Shown piece by piece: positions 23,001 to 45,024 of a stretch of DNA of 64,000 bases. The position numbers were made by a program, and so were the translations under genes. Within the stretch, counting starts at the first letter, position 1. Every line of letters starts with the position of its first letter. The stretch covers positions 576,001-640,000 of the forward strand of contig WPIO01000071.1 in assembly GCA_009760855.2 (NCBI GenBank), given 5' to 3'. The notes beneath the pieces were generated by a model, which was given only the letters and a program-made list of their open reading frames with translations, did no database searches and was not told the origin of the DNA. The stretch comes from Cristatella mucedo (taxonomy: Eukaryota; Bryozoa; Phylactolaemata; Cristatellidae).

Positions 23001-26000
23001 GATGGGCAGGCCAGAGCAATAGAACGAAATTACTCAACAGTGACAGTAATGTAAAATCAACACTACTTGATGGAATGCTCGCGAATGTCAGCGAAAGGAG
23101 TTGCAACGTGGCCTTGGCGACGTTGACTGCAGACATATCGCCGACTCAGATAGCATGCAACAAGCACCTGCAAGCGATTATCCCATACATCCGAAATCAG
23201 CTTCAAAATTAAGAAAGATATATCGTTAGCGGCAACAAACTACGAAAAGGCAATTGGTTTTTCCTTGGCGTTTGACCAAACGCACTGTAGTATCATTGCC
23301 CGGCTCCGCTCGTGATCAATTTGATATGCTTAGTCTTTAAATTGCAATCAATCCAGCAAACGGTTTATCTAAACGACGCAGAATTACGGCAATTGAAAAA
23401 AAAACTCCATCAGGTCTTGTTAAGCAATGGACAGCACTTCGCACCACTAAGCTTAGAAATATTTGAGAAACCAATGATAATTTCATGCCATAGTCTTTAG
23501 AAGCTGCTTCGCGTTGAGGAGAATTCGTAGCACTTTGCACCGACCAATTATGGAGCCTAGGGTACTACTTTATACTCAACCTCTGGGAAAGGTGTCTAAA
23601 GTCTATGGAATAGGATGTCACTTTTATGCTGACGATACTCAGCTGTACTTGTCATTCAAACAGTCAGAATCTGCTGCAGCAATTGAGAAACTGAATGATT
23701 GAATTGCCGACATTCAAGCTTGGATGTCGGATAGCTTCTTGAAACTAAGTGACGATATCATCGAACTGCTGCTCATAGGACACCCTAAGCATGTGGCTGA
23801 ATGAAAAGGCTTTGCTCTTCTAATAGGAGGTGCTGCTGTGCGACCATCACCACGTGCTCGAAATTTACGTGGCGTTTACCACAGCTGCCTTAATTTTAAA
23901 AGCTTCATTCAGAAGACTGCTTCGACAGCTAGCAATCACGTCCGATCCCTGTCCGAGGTTAGGAGCTGTCTTCCACAGTGGCCTGCAAAAAAATTAACTA
24001 GCTCCTTAGTTCTGTCTCGGCTTGATTATTGTAATTTCCTTTTATCTGGGCTACCAAAGAAAGCAACCTGGCCACTGCAGCTGGCTATGAATATGGCTGC
24101 AAGGCAAGTCTTCGAGTCCCAGAGGTTTGAGCACGTGTTTCCTATGCTGAAAGAGCTAGGATGGATGCCGGTTGAGTAACGGATACAGAGCAAAGTTCTC
24201 GGGCTGACCCAAAAGGCCCCCCAGGCTTGGCTCCTTCTTACCTAGCTGAACTGCTGCACCAGTTTCAGCCTCTTTCCGCCCTCAGGTTCTCTGTGGACAA
24301 TAAATTAGATTTTCTGTTCCTCCGCTTAAAGACCGTTGGCGACAGAAGCTTTAGCTCTGCAGGTCCGAGACTGTGGAACTCGCTTCCACAATTCTGACGC
24401 AACGACAACAACTCTCGCACCGCCGACTATGGCTCATCCTTTTCAGCGGTCTTTGGCAGCTACTTCCATGCTACTCACTACCTCAACTTCTTTCCTGACT
24501 CTGCTTTACTTCCTACTTTCCCTTTGTTGTGTGAGACGAAGTCTGTGGGTCATCGAATACTCTTGCGTAACACCCACATAGTCTTTATGGCTTTGTGGAT
24601 TTGCAATCGGGGATGCATTGCCTTACATTACTTTGTCGGAAAATGTAACCGCCAGTTACGTTACTAATGGCCTGCCGTGGTTTCATTCAGCTACTGCACG
24701 AAATTCGTTATTTATTTGAGCTAAGACGTCCTATGCGTAGGGCGAGATTTAAAAACCCTATCAATAATTTCATGCTCCTAATACTGTACCTTTCTATCCC
24801 ATGTTAGCTGTTCTCTTAAAAAATGTTTGTAAGCTTGCTTTTAATTAAGCCCATCATTTTCAGTGCTCAGATTTTTCGACCTATTTCAGCCTGCAGAGAG
24901 CAATTAAAGATACGTATTTCTCTTGCATTACCTTAATCCAATGTAGTAATACCATTAAGACTTATCCATGTTTTCGGAAAAGATTATTGGCTTTGCAGCA
25001 AGCAACTTTGCCTCCGTTCTCATCTCTACATTAGTTTTTACTTCTGAAATACTGTGCGTACTTGCAATCTTATCGTACAGAACGGCACCCAATTTTCCTT
25101 GTTGGGATGATGCAAAGGAAATTCAAGCCACTGATCGGCGTTGGAATCGGGTGGATTGCAGAGAGCTTTCACAAAAGCCTGCTTAAGCAGCAGACAGAAG
25201 AAAGATATTCTAAGTTTGAGCGGTGGAAACTTTCCGAGTCAAATTGCAGCAGCAGATGTCGGATGCAGTCGCATGTGAATACGCTTTCTGGTATTGCTAA
25301 TGGCTGAGTCAACTTCGATTTGCATCCACATTTACTTTAGAAAGCTGTGCATTGCGCTGCAGTGATTCAAGTGGGCTCTTCTTTTTTTGGATGTATGCAA
25401 GGAGGGATTAACAATGAAATGCTTAAGGGTAACTATTAAAAAGTGTTTTCAATCGACCCATGGTATATCTTGTTCTTGATATTTCATCAAAGCTGGAAAA
25501 GAAGCGTGCGATAGATTTGATGTGTAATCAAATCCGCAAAGTTTCCCTCTCAGCATTACAGTCGTCACGGCGCTCCTTTGAGGCAAGTCTCCAATGCGGC
25601 ATCCACGTTTGTGGAATCCACGCTCCTGCTCCTGTCCGTCTAACTTGGGCAAACGCTTTCCAACAACTTTCTTTGTCCTGTGAGATGCTGAGATCTCTGA
25701 GCAGCGGCTGCACGCTAAGAAAAGCAGCAGCCGCCGCAGCCGCCGGCGCTTGACGTGGCTACACTCTCCTGGTGAGCGCTCGCTCACTCTACGAGGTTGC
25801 AAGATTTGCGCGACGAAAAGTGCGCACGCGCTCCTGTCAGTCAGCTGAGAGTAGGTCAGCTGAGGTCAGCTGAGAGTAGCGAAGTAGAAGAGCGAAGCGA
25901 AGCATGTAGACAATGACCAATGACTGAACAACGACTCAGTGAACACTGTGTCACGTGCTCACTCTCGTCGATCCGCGAGCGTCTCGATTTGTGGCAGGCA

Positions 26001-27154
26001 GAGCGGAGCGTCTGCAGATTTCCACTTTCACTTTCACTCTCACTTTCACTTTCACTCTCACTGCGGCGGCAGCAGCCCTCCGTTCGTTGCAGGGATCGTC
26101 GATAATATTGAGATTGCTTCTGCAGTGACACCAGCGGCGCTGGTGTTACTGGTCGTCTTCACAACTGCTGGACTCATAATATGCCAAAAAAGGTGACGTA
26201 TCTTTGTGGTGTCATGCCTCTAGCAAACTCTAAACTCCGAGTTGCGCCGATAATGCCCACGACTGCAGACTGTAACAATCTCGTATGCCAGTAATTAGTG
26301 TTTTAAATGCTGATTATTCGCAGGAATGTTTCGTGTGCCGTTCATTCGTTACTTTTCATTTTAATAGGGATATATTTTAATAGGGATATAGCGAAAGGCT
26401 TCCAAGGAGCATTTCAAAGACTCGAATGAGTAAGACTGTCCGTGTCCAGTCTTCAGTACATTCCTTTCATTCCTTCCTAAATTCCTTACATTCCTTCCTA
26501 CATTCCTTACATTCCTTCCAATGAGCAGAAAATTTAGCCGCACAATGCGACGACTCGTTGCCTTACCTAATCAACATAAATTCTATTTTGAGGACGATCT
26601 AATCAACTTGATTTTTTCTTTGAGGACGACACTAACCCATCTGCATAACGCGCTTTTAGCCGCTACTTTTAGCTATCATTCGTTTTAGGAAACTGCTCTT
26701 CTGGGAGGCTCGCAAGAAATTGGGATCAGCTGCTCACGATTTGACTTCCGGTCAAAAGCACGCTCAAGTGACGACGTGCAAACAGTCGGGCACTACGAGC
26801 CCCGAGCCCGATTGCCACAAAGCGAGTTACCCGCCAAGTATTACTGGCTCTCTGCCTTACGACAACGCCAGGTCGAGTACTTCTCTTTCAGCCGAGCCAC
26901 CCTACAAGCCTCTGCGATATGCCTCGTCGCCATCCAACGCCCCTACTGGTACCAGGTTTTACGCTCATCCCGTCGACACTGGACAGCACCACGGCTACGA
27001 CAATCCGTCCGCTTTCTGCGGGACTGCGAGTGCTCCACATTACGCTTCTTTTTTCTCGCCCACATCCGGGTCGTCTGAGCACGTTTATGAATCGCTGCAT
27101 GAAGTCGGTCAGCCCATTTATATAACGGTTATAGACGGCCCGAAATGCTATTAA
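16043..27154 (+). CDS. Lectin-like type I transmembrane receptor with ITAM-like tail (4 exons, 372 aa)
   Basis: Seen: exons 16043..16103, 20126..20617, 26093..26192 and 26689..27154 join with phases 1, 1 and 2 into one open frame of 372 codons plus TAA. Residues 1-21 are a signal peptide. Residues 22-120 are a Cys-rich domain. Residues 121-184 are a Ser/Thr stalk with N-x-T sequons at N-A-T and N-T-T. Residues about 192-215 are the single membrane span, followed by Q-K-R. Residues 219-372 are a cytoplasmic tail rich in Tyr, Ser and Pro. The order of Cys and hydrophobic residues in 35-119 fits the SUEL/galactose-binding lectin fold, ending C-L-P-N-L-V-V-V-L-R-Y-E-C, with two of the usual Cys missing. 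The tail has P-Y-D-N-A, G-Y-D-N-P and a final Y351-E-S-L with Y362-I-T-V seven residues on, close to an ITAM. Inferred: a surface receptor that signals through tyrosine phosphorylation. It may not bind sugar. No close family member is recalled. Confidence 0.72.
16483..16615 (+). mobile_element. tRNA-derived SINE, variant
   Basis: A-box-like 'tgtagctaaggtgctcgcc' and B-box-like GTGGGCTCGAGCCC are followed by 'gaatagcgagtaaagctctc' and 'gacgctatgcaaa'. It lies in intron 1 of the receptor. Its relative at 30235-30395 has a clearer tail. Confidence 0.65.
16620..17995. other. Receptor intron 1, nothing recognised
   Basis: No exon or known repeat is supported in this intron segment. Confidence 0.35.
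18002..18230 (-). mobile_element. LINE family 1 fragment in receptor intron 1
   Basis: Degenerate AAT tail at 18003-18032, then 'gcgccctgggagaactcaatttctt', 'aacatggttagatgtgaagt' and 'gggtcagcatgcaag'. Transcribed leftward, against the receptor. Confidence 0.78.
18235..19950. other. Receptor intron 1, unassigned frames
   Basis: A 185-codon open frame (19130-19687, GTG start) lies here, but it has no ATG-led start, splice context or family motif and overlaps antisense frames. I do not call it a gene. Confidence 0.3.
19953..20098. repeat. (GA)n microsatellite
   Basis: Mostly GA dinucleotides, with GACA-type variants at the right end. It stops about 30 bases before the acceptor of receptor exon 2. 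Confidence 0.95.
20126..20617 (+). CDS. Receptor exon 2: lectin-like ectodomain and stalk
   Basis: The exon lies between gattttcag|GT and GATAAGG|GTAGGT (phases 1 and 1). It begins with Cys22. Six further Cys lie at 35, 40, 65, 86, 107 and 119. Aligned by eye with SUEL domains, C40-x-x-A-x-I-x-x-I and Y53 take the place of the C-x-x-G-x-x-I-x-I..NYG block, and N-S-C86 and F-x-x-x-C107...L-x-Y-x-C119 fit the closing blocks. The two missing Cys may be a disulphide lost together. After residue 120 come Ser/Thr/Asn-rich sequence and an acidic end (T-D-D-D-K). Confidence 0.65.
23560..24630 (+). mobile_element. LINE family 2 (CR1/L2-like), 5'-truncated, in receptor intron 2
   Basis: Reading along the + strand there is an F-Y-A-D-D-T-Q-L-Y-L catalytic box (near 23620), a W-M-S-D-S-F-L-K-L-S-D-D block, then a post-RT region with S-R-L-D-Y-C-N-F-L-L-S-G-L-P, and near the end L-W-N-S-L-P. 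Several stops and frameshifts break the frame. The 3' end is 'cacccacatagtctttatgg', then 'ctttgtggatttgcaa'. It lacks the AAT tail of family 1. The same lesions occur in the copy at 56810-57880, so insertion preceded block duplication. Confidence 0.88.
25722..25751. repeat. Short (GCCGCA)n repeat
   Basis: A short GCAGCC/GCCGCA run. The duplicate at about 58972-59020 has two more hexamer-scale units. Confidence 0.8.
26093..26192 (+). CDS. Receptor exon 3: transmembrane segment
   Basis: Acceptor ttcgttgcag|GG and donor AAAAAG|GTGACG, phases 1 and 2. It encodes I-V-D-N-I-E-I, then a hydrophobic run of about 22 residues (containing P-A-A-L-V-L-L-V-V-F), C-Q-K and the first two bases of Arg. A TTTCAC repeat supplies much of the upstream pyrimidine tract. 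This exon is exactly what the copied block at 54196-59480 has lost. Confidence 0.75.
26455..26522. repeat. (CATTCCTTC)n-like tandem repeat
   Basis: Irregular units of 'cattccttc' and 'cattccttac'. A longer relative lies at 59340-59440. Confidence 0.85.
26689..27154 (+). CDS. Receptor exon 4: tyrosine-rich cytoplasmic tail
   Basis: It starts after cgttttag|G in phase 2 and encodes K-L-L-F-W-E-A-R-K-K, a basic membrane-proximal start, then about 140 residues rich in Ser, Pro and Tyr. The tyrosine contexts include P-Y-D-N-A, P-Y-K-P-L, F-Y-A-H-P, G-Y-D-N-P, V-Y-E-S-L and I-Y-I-T-V. Y-x-N contexts are typical Grb2-type SH2 targets and YxxL..YxxV resembles an ITAM (known motif rules; binding here is inferred). 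The exon ends at TAA 27152-27154, only six residues after the last motif. Confidence 0.72.
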
Positions 27155-27335
27155 AACCGATGTGCAGGACCGTCAGAATGGACCACATGCATTTCCTTCG
27201 GGAATCAAATGCGAGTCATTTGTTTGATGCGGCATCGTCAGAGTTGATTCAAAGTGTTTAACTGCCAATAGGGGCAGGAGCCATCCGTTAGGCTCGTGCA
27301 CCTTAATTGCCTTAGACCAAGTAAAGGGCAGTCAA

Positions 27336-27341
27336 AATAAA
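27336..27341 (+). promoter_or_regulatory. Candidate poly(A) signal of the receptor gene
   Basis: AATAAA lies about 180 bases past the stop codon. No transcript end can be verified. Confidence 0.45.
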
Positions 27342-27344
27342 TGC

Positions 27345-28050
27345 TCGTGCTACTGTCATTGCATCTAGCGAAGGCATAACGACTGCTGCTCTTTGGGGAA
27401 GATCCAAATTTAGGTTTTATTCCTATGTTGGAGTACAAGTATTAATTTTTTGAACGGTTGAGCTCTCAGTAGTTGAAGAGTACCATCGCTAAATGCTTTT
27501 CTTGTCCATTTTCCCTTCGACGCTCGACCAGGCAGAGGCAGTATCTGCTCACACGCAGTCCTGACGCACAGCCGCCCTGCTGAGTTTTCCTCGACTTTTC
27601 GCCGCGCAAGTTCCAACGACTGTGCAATGATTACGATTACTAATTTAGCAGATCTCAAATTCTGCCGCCATATATCGTGTAAAGCTGTAATGTCTTTGGT
27701 TACCGTGCCGGCGTTGAGCTGGAGACATTTTGCATGTTGATCCGCGCTAGTGCAGCCCTTGATTGAACTCGCAGTTTATTCTCATTGATTTTCGCGACTT
27801 GATGACCAGCAGCACCTCGAGTGGCCGGAAGGGCCTCTCGAGAGCCATCGGATCCCCTTCCGGCGGAACGGGTAGCCATCAATAAGCGTCCTTCCACGCA
27901 GCCAAGTCGACTTTGGGTAGATCTCCGCACGGTACGGAGGTGGTGCTGAAACAAGACATGCATGGCACGGCTGAGCGTATCTTAGCGGCGGCGGCGGCGG
28001 CGGCGCGAGCAGCATATCGGCGAGCGCCAGCGAAATTCCGGCGGCATGAC
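27345..28050. other. Intergenic spacer between receptor and peroxidase (convergent)
   Basis: No supported exon. GCC-rich sequence appears near 27985. The receptor (+) and peroxidase A (-) genes converge on this spacer. Confidence 0.4.
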
Positions 28051-28198
28051 GCCGGCGGCGACCCCACAATGGACTGAGAGGCGCAAAGCCCGGAGCGAGG
28101 CTGAGCAGCCGGATGCTGGGAGCCGCACAGCAGAGTCCACCGCTGTTGCTTCTGCTGCTTCCGGCGGCGATGCGCGGCGGCACGAAGCGGACGCCGCA

Positions 28199-28560
28199 AT
28201 AATAATAATAATAATACTAATAATGCACTTGATTAAGCGCCCTCAGATAACTTAATCTTTTTTTAGGCGCTTTACATTTGCTGCAAAGGCAACCGCCATT
28301 GAATGTTGAGTAATTTAACGCATGATAAACGACATAAATAACACGATTAGGGGTGACTTGCACAGGGTCAGCATGCAAGTGTGGTTAGTGGCAGCATGCA
28401 CAGTGTCAGCACGAATAAGCACATGAAAGACGAATCACGGGACCAACTGAATGCTGTCCTAAATAGATGAGTTTCTAAGTTTTTAATTTGGTCAAGTCAG
28501 GGGATGTCGTGAAACAAGTCCGGAGTGAGTTCCAAGCTTCGGGAGCATGTGCAAGGCACC
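28199..28560 (-). mobile_element. LINE family 1 fragment just past the peroxidase A stop codon
   Basis: (AAT)n at 28199-28225 is followed by the family-1 terminal blocks to about 28560. The homologous spot in copy B (about 50735-50765) lacks it, so it inserted after the peroxidase locus duplicated. It lies about 20 bases 3' of the stop and on the same strand as the gene. Confidence 0.85.
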
Positions 28561-28581
28561 GAGCCATCGCGCCCGGCACAC

Positions 28582-39812
<11,231 letters not shown>

Positions 39813-40162
39813 GATCCTGCAACGGGTGGCGGCAGCTGAGCGAATAAGCGGAAGCGCCTTCTTCGCGCTTCAACGGCGGTGTCGCAGCAAAATCGCCATT
39901 GCAGCAGCCATCGAAGACGCCATGGCCGCTGCCGCCGACGAGCGCCGCGTCTGCATTCGACCAACCGGAAGCACTTCCGATGACACTCAGTGCTGGGATG
40001 GAGAAAGAGTGCTCTGCCCACGTGTCGACCTGCCGCTTGCGAGCTCGTGCGCGTGCACAGCACAAAATGACACTAATCTCCTTACGCGGGGAGTTTTCGG
40101 AGCTCAAGAGAAGCGAGAAGCTACGTCTTTTAGCTTCAGGCTTAAAACCGCTATTCAGTGGA

Positions 40163-40173
40163 GAGAAAGATAA

Positions 40174-40257
<84 letters not shown>

Positions 40258-40917
40258 CGAGAGAGAGATAGCGAGAGAGCGAGCGAGAGATAGCGAGAGA
40301 GCGAGGGAGAGATAGCGAGAGAGCGAGATGGAGAGAGAAAGCGAGAAAGAGATAGCGAGAAAGATGAAGAGAGAGAGATAGCGAGAAAGATAAAGAGAGA
40401 GAGAAGAGATAGAGAAAAAGAGAGAGAAAGAGGGATAGCGAGAGAGCGAGAGAGTGAGAGAGATAGCGAGAGAGCGAGCGGGAGAGAGATAGCGGGAAAG
40501 AGAGAGAGAGGAGAGAGAGAAAGAGAGAGAGACAGAGAGAGACAGAGAGAGAAGGGGAGAGAGCGAGCAAGCGACAGAGACACAAGCGATAGATAGATAG
40601 AGAGAGAGAGACAGAGGGAGACAGAGGGAGACAGAGGGAGACAGAGAGAGACAGAGAGAGACAGAGAGAGAGACAGAGAGAGACACAGAGAGAGAGACAG
40701 AGAAAGACAGAGAGAGACAGAGAGACAGAGAGAGACAGAGAGAAACAGAGAGAGACAGAGAGAGACAGAGAGAGGCAGAGAGAAACAGAGAGAGAGACAG
40801 AGAGAGACAGAGAGAGGCAGAGAGAGAGACAGAGACAGACAGAGGGAGACAGAGGGAGAGAGAGAGAGAGAGAAAGATAGAGAGGCAGAGAGAAAGAGAT
40901 AGTGAGAGAGAGACAGG

Positions 40918-40978
<61 letters not shown>

Positions 40979-40995
40979 CGAGAGAGCGAGAGACC
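40163..40995. repeat. Long (GA)n array upstream of peroxidase A
   Basis: About 830 bases of GA with GACA, GATA and GCGA variants in higher-order patterns, 350-1180 bases 5' of the start codon. The matching array in copy B is at 60633-61280. Confidence 0.95.
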
Positions 40996-40999
40996 TCGT

Positions 41000-41415
41000 G
41001 CTGGCAATGCGCCAAACGGTAAGACTACAGCACTCCGAAACCTACAGGCAGTGCTGGCAGCAACACCGAATTAACAAAAGCGTGCAGAATTGCCTCTGCT
41101 TTTCGGCCAATATGGCTGATGCGACTGATGACAGACAAACGCGCGAACAGAACTCACAGTGCTCACAACTCACGGCTCTACAACGCTCACATCAGCTCGC
41201 TCGCGCTCAGGGTGCCGACTCACCGCCCGGCTGACCGTTGCTTTAAGCGAGCGAAGCTTACGCCTTATATGCTAGCCTGGTCGTACGTCACACGCCAATC
41301 TCGCAGCCAGCATAATTAGGTATCGCACCACTCGCAAGTGTCGGCGTATTGTGTCCATTTCATAAGCGGCTATCAGCTGCTCAGAGTCTGAGGTTAATGT
41401 CATTGGTTCATATGG
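41000..41415. other. Peroxidase upstream flank, shared with copy B
   Basis: From 'acctcgtgctggcaatgcgc' to about 41415 this aligns with 61286-61690, with scattered differences. No exon is supported. Confidence 0.6.
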
Positions 41416-41640
41416 ACAATGATTATTATTATTAATTATTACTAATTATAAGTGTAATTATTAGATTTATATTTACATTTATGTGTAATAATATATTATA
41501 ATTATATATTATATTATATATTTTTTACATTTATTATTTATAGTAATAATCATTATATAAATAATTATTATGTCATTATCATTATTATTATTGATTAATT
41601 AATTAATAACTATTACCATTATTAATAACTACTAATCTCT
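41416..41640. repeat. AT-rich low-complexity tract
   Basis: ATTATT/TTATAT-rich. The region around it is about 0.8 kb longer in copy B (61690-62640). Confidence 0.75.
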
Positions 41641-43000
41641 TGTTTCATTGAGATTACCCTTACGATATCACTCAACATGACTATGATAAATATCTTTATA
41701 GAATTCCAAGCAACTGAAACCGACTTTCCGGTGCCTTGGCTATAGCAGTGTACGACACAATTAGCACTGGAAGTCACTGATCGAATGAAACCACATTCAT
41801 GATGATCATTGTGAGGTTTACATCAACCGATCAAGTAAAGGTAAATTGCCAGGTCTCTCGACTAAGGTGATCCTAGAATCGGTTAGGTCTCATGATACAC
41901 GTGGCCTTCTAACCTAAATTAGAAGTATCACATCTGGGCATTTCGAGGCAAATGGGGGATGGAATAGCTGGCTAGCCAGCATACGATCGCTTCTCAAAGT
42001 TCTCGTAAGCTAAAGCCTGAGTCACCGTAGCTATTCACATTAGTCATAGTCCACGCCCTGCCCCATTCGTCGAAATGAAATGTGCACAACGCATGACTCA
42101 CCAACCATGCCCAGCGAAATTACAAGGTTCTTCCGGGTTTCAAATTTATCACCAGTCAGAGAGTGCATGCACAATCTCATAATCATAGTAATAATACGTT
42201 TGCTATAGCGCCCTCAGAAAACTTTATCTCTTTCTAGGCACTTTAAATTTGCTGCAAAAGAAGCACGACCTAATGGTTAGCTGTAGCACGCTCAATGACA
42301 GCAAGCATAGCGTGGTTAGGGGTGACATGCACACGGTCAGCATGCACACATGGTTAGTGTAGGCATGCTCAGTGTCAGCATACACAGCGGCAGCATGCAC
42401 AGTGGCAGCATGCACAGTGGCAGCACGCAGAAGCAAGTAAAGGACAAATAATACGAACCCACAAAATGCTGTGATAAATTGACGCGATTTTAGTTTGTTT
42501 TTAAATATATTCAAGTCAGCTGTCGTGAGGGAATTCGGGAGTGAGTTCTAGGCTTTGAGAGCATACGAACTAAAGTCACGGTCTCAAAAGGATTTGAGGG
42601 TTATGCGAGGTACAGGTAAACAATTAGATTCCTAAAAACGGGTTGCACGATGCTTAGCCTGGTGAGAAAATGGGATCTGATAGATAGGCTGGAGCCAATG
42701 AATGAAGGGACCTAAAAGTGAGTGACAGAACCTTGAAGTCGATGCCTTGCTTGACTAGGAGCCAGTGCAGGTCGGAGAGTAGTGGTGTGATGTGGCGACT
42801 GTGATGCCAACGACAAACAGGCTTAGCTTTAGTTTTACACCAGCTGTAAGCGCCTTATTTAAAAAGCCGGTAGACCAGTAATGGTGAGTTACAGAAGTCA
42901 GGACGGGATGTCACTATTGCATGGATCAACTTAGATTTAGCTTATCTGTCTAAGCAAGCCCAAATTTTAGAATCTTTAAGTAGCTGAAAGTAGGAAGACT
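41641..43000. repeat. Near-identical duplicated segment, copy 1
   Basis: 41641 to about 42650 matches 62650-63660 almost base for base, beyond which similarity drops to ordinary LINE-copy level. It includes the 3' end of a family-1 LINE. Confidence 0.9.
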
Positions 43001-44073
43001 AGACTGTGGAGCTGATGTGGTTGTTTAATAAAAAATCACTTTGGAACATGGCAGTTGATTTCACGCAGATTAAACAGGACATATGCCGTTTGCGAGCGTT
43101 AATCTTTTCAATTTCTGAATCACACTTAGTTTCCCCACAACTAGCAAACTATTTTTATCATCATTAAATTTAAGAAAGTTGGCTGCCATCCATGTGCGGA
43201 TGTCATCAATGCATGCTGCAAAGGAGTTGAGAGAATTTGACGTTCTCGAGGTCTGCGAGGAATCAAAGCATTGGTGCAAAGGTCTGCGTCATCTACATAC
43301 AAGCGAAAGACTAGATTTCGCCTGAAAATCACGTCGGCAAGAGGTAGAGCGTAAATCGTGAAAAGAACGGGATCGAGCACATATACCTGAGTTACCCTCT
43401 ATGTCAGAGGCTGCTCGGATGATCTGTGTCAATTCACAATAATTCTCTGGAGTCTTCCACTGATATAGGACCTGAACCGTTGCAGAGCAGTGCCAGTGAT
43501 GCCTTGGTGAGATGAGAGGTGCTCTAGAAGGACTTGGTGATTGATAGCATCACAAGCTGCCGTAAGATCGACCAAAACAACTCAACCTAAGTATGCATTC
43601 CTAAGAAGGTCGTCATACACCCGAAGCAATTCTGACTCAGTAGAGTAATTAACTCCAAAATCAGACGGGCACTTACCAGCAATATTTGAAGTTTCAATAT
43701 ATGTGTTCAGCTGGTCAGCCGCAACTCGCTCCACTGTCATTGGTAGAAAGGAGACTGGGCAGAAGTTGCTCGAGTTCTCTTGGTCAAGGTTTTCTTTCAT
43801 GAGTGACTTTCATTTCTTGCCGGACTACAGCCTTTTTTAAAGATTGTGGGAACATACTTGAGGCTAATGACATAGTTATGATGCTATTTATGCTTGGCAG
43901 CAGCAGATCTATTTATCGTAGAAGCATGACAGTGGGATTACGCTCCGGTGGAATAGTTGTCTTTTAATGGAAAATGAACTTCAGTACGAGGTCACTACCG
44001 ACCTCGTTGAATGTAGACGTTGAGGTGCTGCATGGAATTGAGGGACATGATTCCAGGGGGATTTATTCAAGCG

Positions 44074-44076
<3 letters not shown>

Positions 44077-44106
<30 letters not shown>

Positions 44107-44193
44107 ATGTGTGTGTGTGTGTGAATGTATATACATATACATATATATATATATCCCACCTACCTGGGATATATATATATATATATATATATC
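44077..44193. repeat. (TA)n(GT)n microsatellite
   Basis: TA runs flank a GT run at about 44091-44121, then more TA. It lies inside the LINE copy. Confidence 0.95.
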
Positions 44194-44517
44194 GCTTTTA
44201 TCATAGGGATGAGCTCCTCGGTATTGACTATTTTATTAACAAAGCTCGAAGGTGGAGAAGCGATCAGCGAGATTATAACAGGGATCACTCGGGAAGGAGC
44301 TCATCTGGAAATGGTTAAGGAGCGGGTTGACATCAGCATCTTCGGATTGCGCATCTGTGAATCAAAAATTTTTCTATAGAAGCTAGACTTTGCCTTTGCT
44401 AGGATTGATTGGTGGGATTTACATTAGTGATCGTACGTCTGTCGATAGACAGTCAGTCCTGATCTTGTGTACGCATTTTCAAGCTTTCGCTGAGTAGACC
44501 TAGCTTGCTTAATGTTA

Positions 44518-44945
44518 GAGATCAACCATAGGGCGTCTGAGCGAGGGCGCACAGTGCGCTTCGCCAAAGGTGCAAACTCTTTGATTATGTCAGCTGGGTC
44601 AACGAGTGAACACTCCGCTCCTAGCTGTCGCCAAACGAGCGGGCTCTCAGCACGAGCCCAGCCCCTCCTCCCCTCCCCTCCCCCCCCCGAGAAGAAGGGG
44701 TGGGGCGCTTTTCTTTTGCTGTTGCATCATTTCACGGATCTTGGAGACAGCAATCTAGGAATGCATTTGAATTACAATATCTAAATACTAAGAGGTCTGT
44801 GAGATCTTAGTATTTAGATTATTTCTGCGATCAACCATAGGGCGTCTGTGCGAGGGCGCACAGTGCGCTTAGTCAGAGGTGCAAACTCTTTGATTATGTC
44901 AGCTGGGTCAACGAGTGAGTACTCCGCTCCTAGCTTTCGACAGAC
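44518..44945 (-). repeat. Internal duplication of LINE linker
   Basis: About 115 bases at 44518-44632 recur at 44824-44940 in direct orientation, separated by C-rich sequence and a short palindrome around 'ctaaatactaaga'. Confidence 0.85.
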
Positions 44946-45024
44946 AATATCTAAAAAATAAGAGGTATGCACGATCATATCTAATAAGCAAGTCACTCGC
45001 CGCCGGCGCAAGTACTGCTGCCGC

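Larger units (their letters stand above)
20972..26565 (+). repeat. Duplicated block, copy 1 (within the receptor introns)
   Basis: Sequence from 'cttttgttgagc' near 20972 to about 26565 recurs in the same orientation at about 54196-59480. From about 21990 to 25825 the copies are almost identical. The first kilobase and the end differ more. Copy 1 includes the receptor transmembrane exon (26093-26192), which copy 2 lacks. Copy 1 is judged the source because the receptor is intact here. Confidence 0.9.
42195..45020 (-). mobile_element. Long, decayed LINE family 1 copy
   Basis: The 3' end is at 42195. Reverse transcriptase remnants run leftward through 43070-43380 (F-R-L-Y-V-D-D-A-D-L-C catalytic box) and 43582-43800 (D-Q-E-N-S-S-N-F-C-P-V-S-F-L-P, the pre-palm block). 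Farther 5', 44814-45011 encodes a linker-like stretch with I-K-E-F-A-P-L-T-K-R-T-V-R-P-R-T. Frameshifts, a TA/GT microsatellite and an internal duplication interrupt it. It is the longest LINE copy here (about 2.8 kb) but is not functional. Confidence 0.82.
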
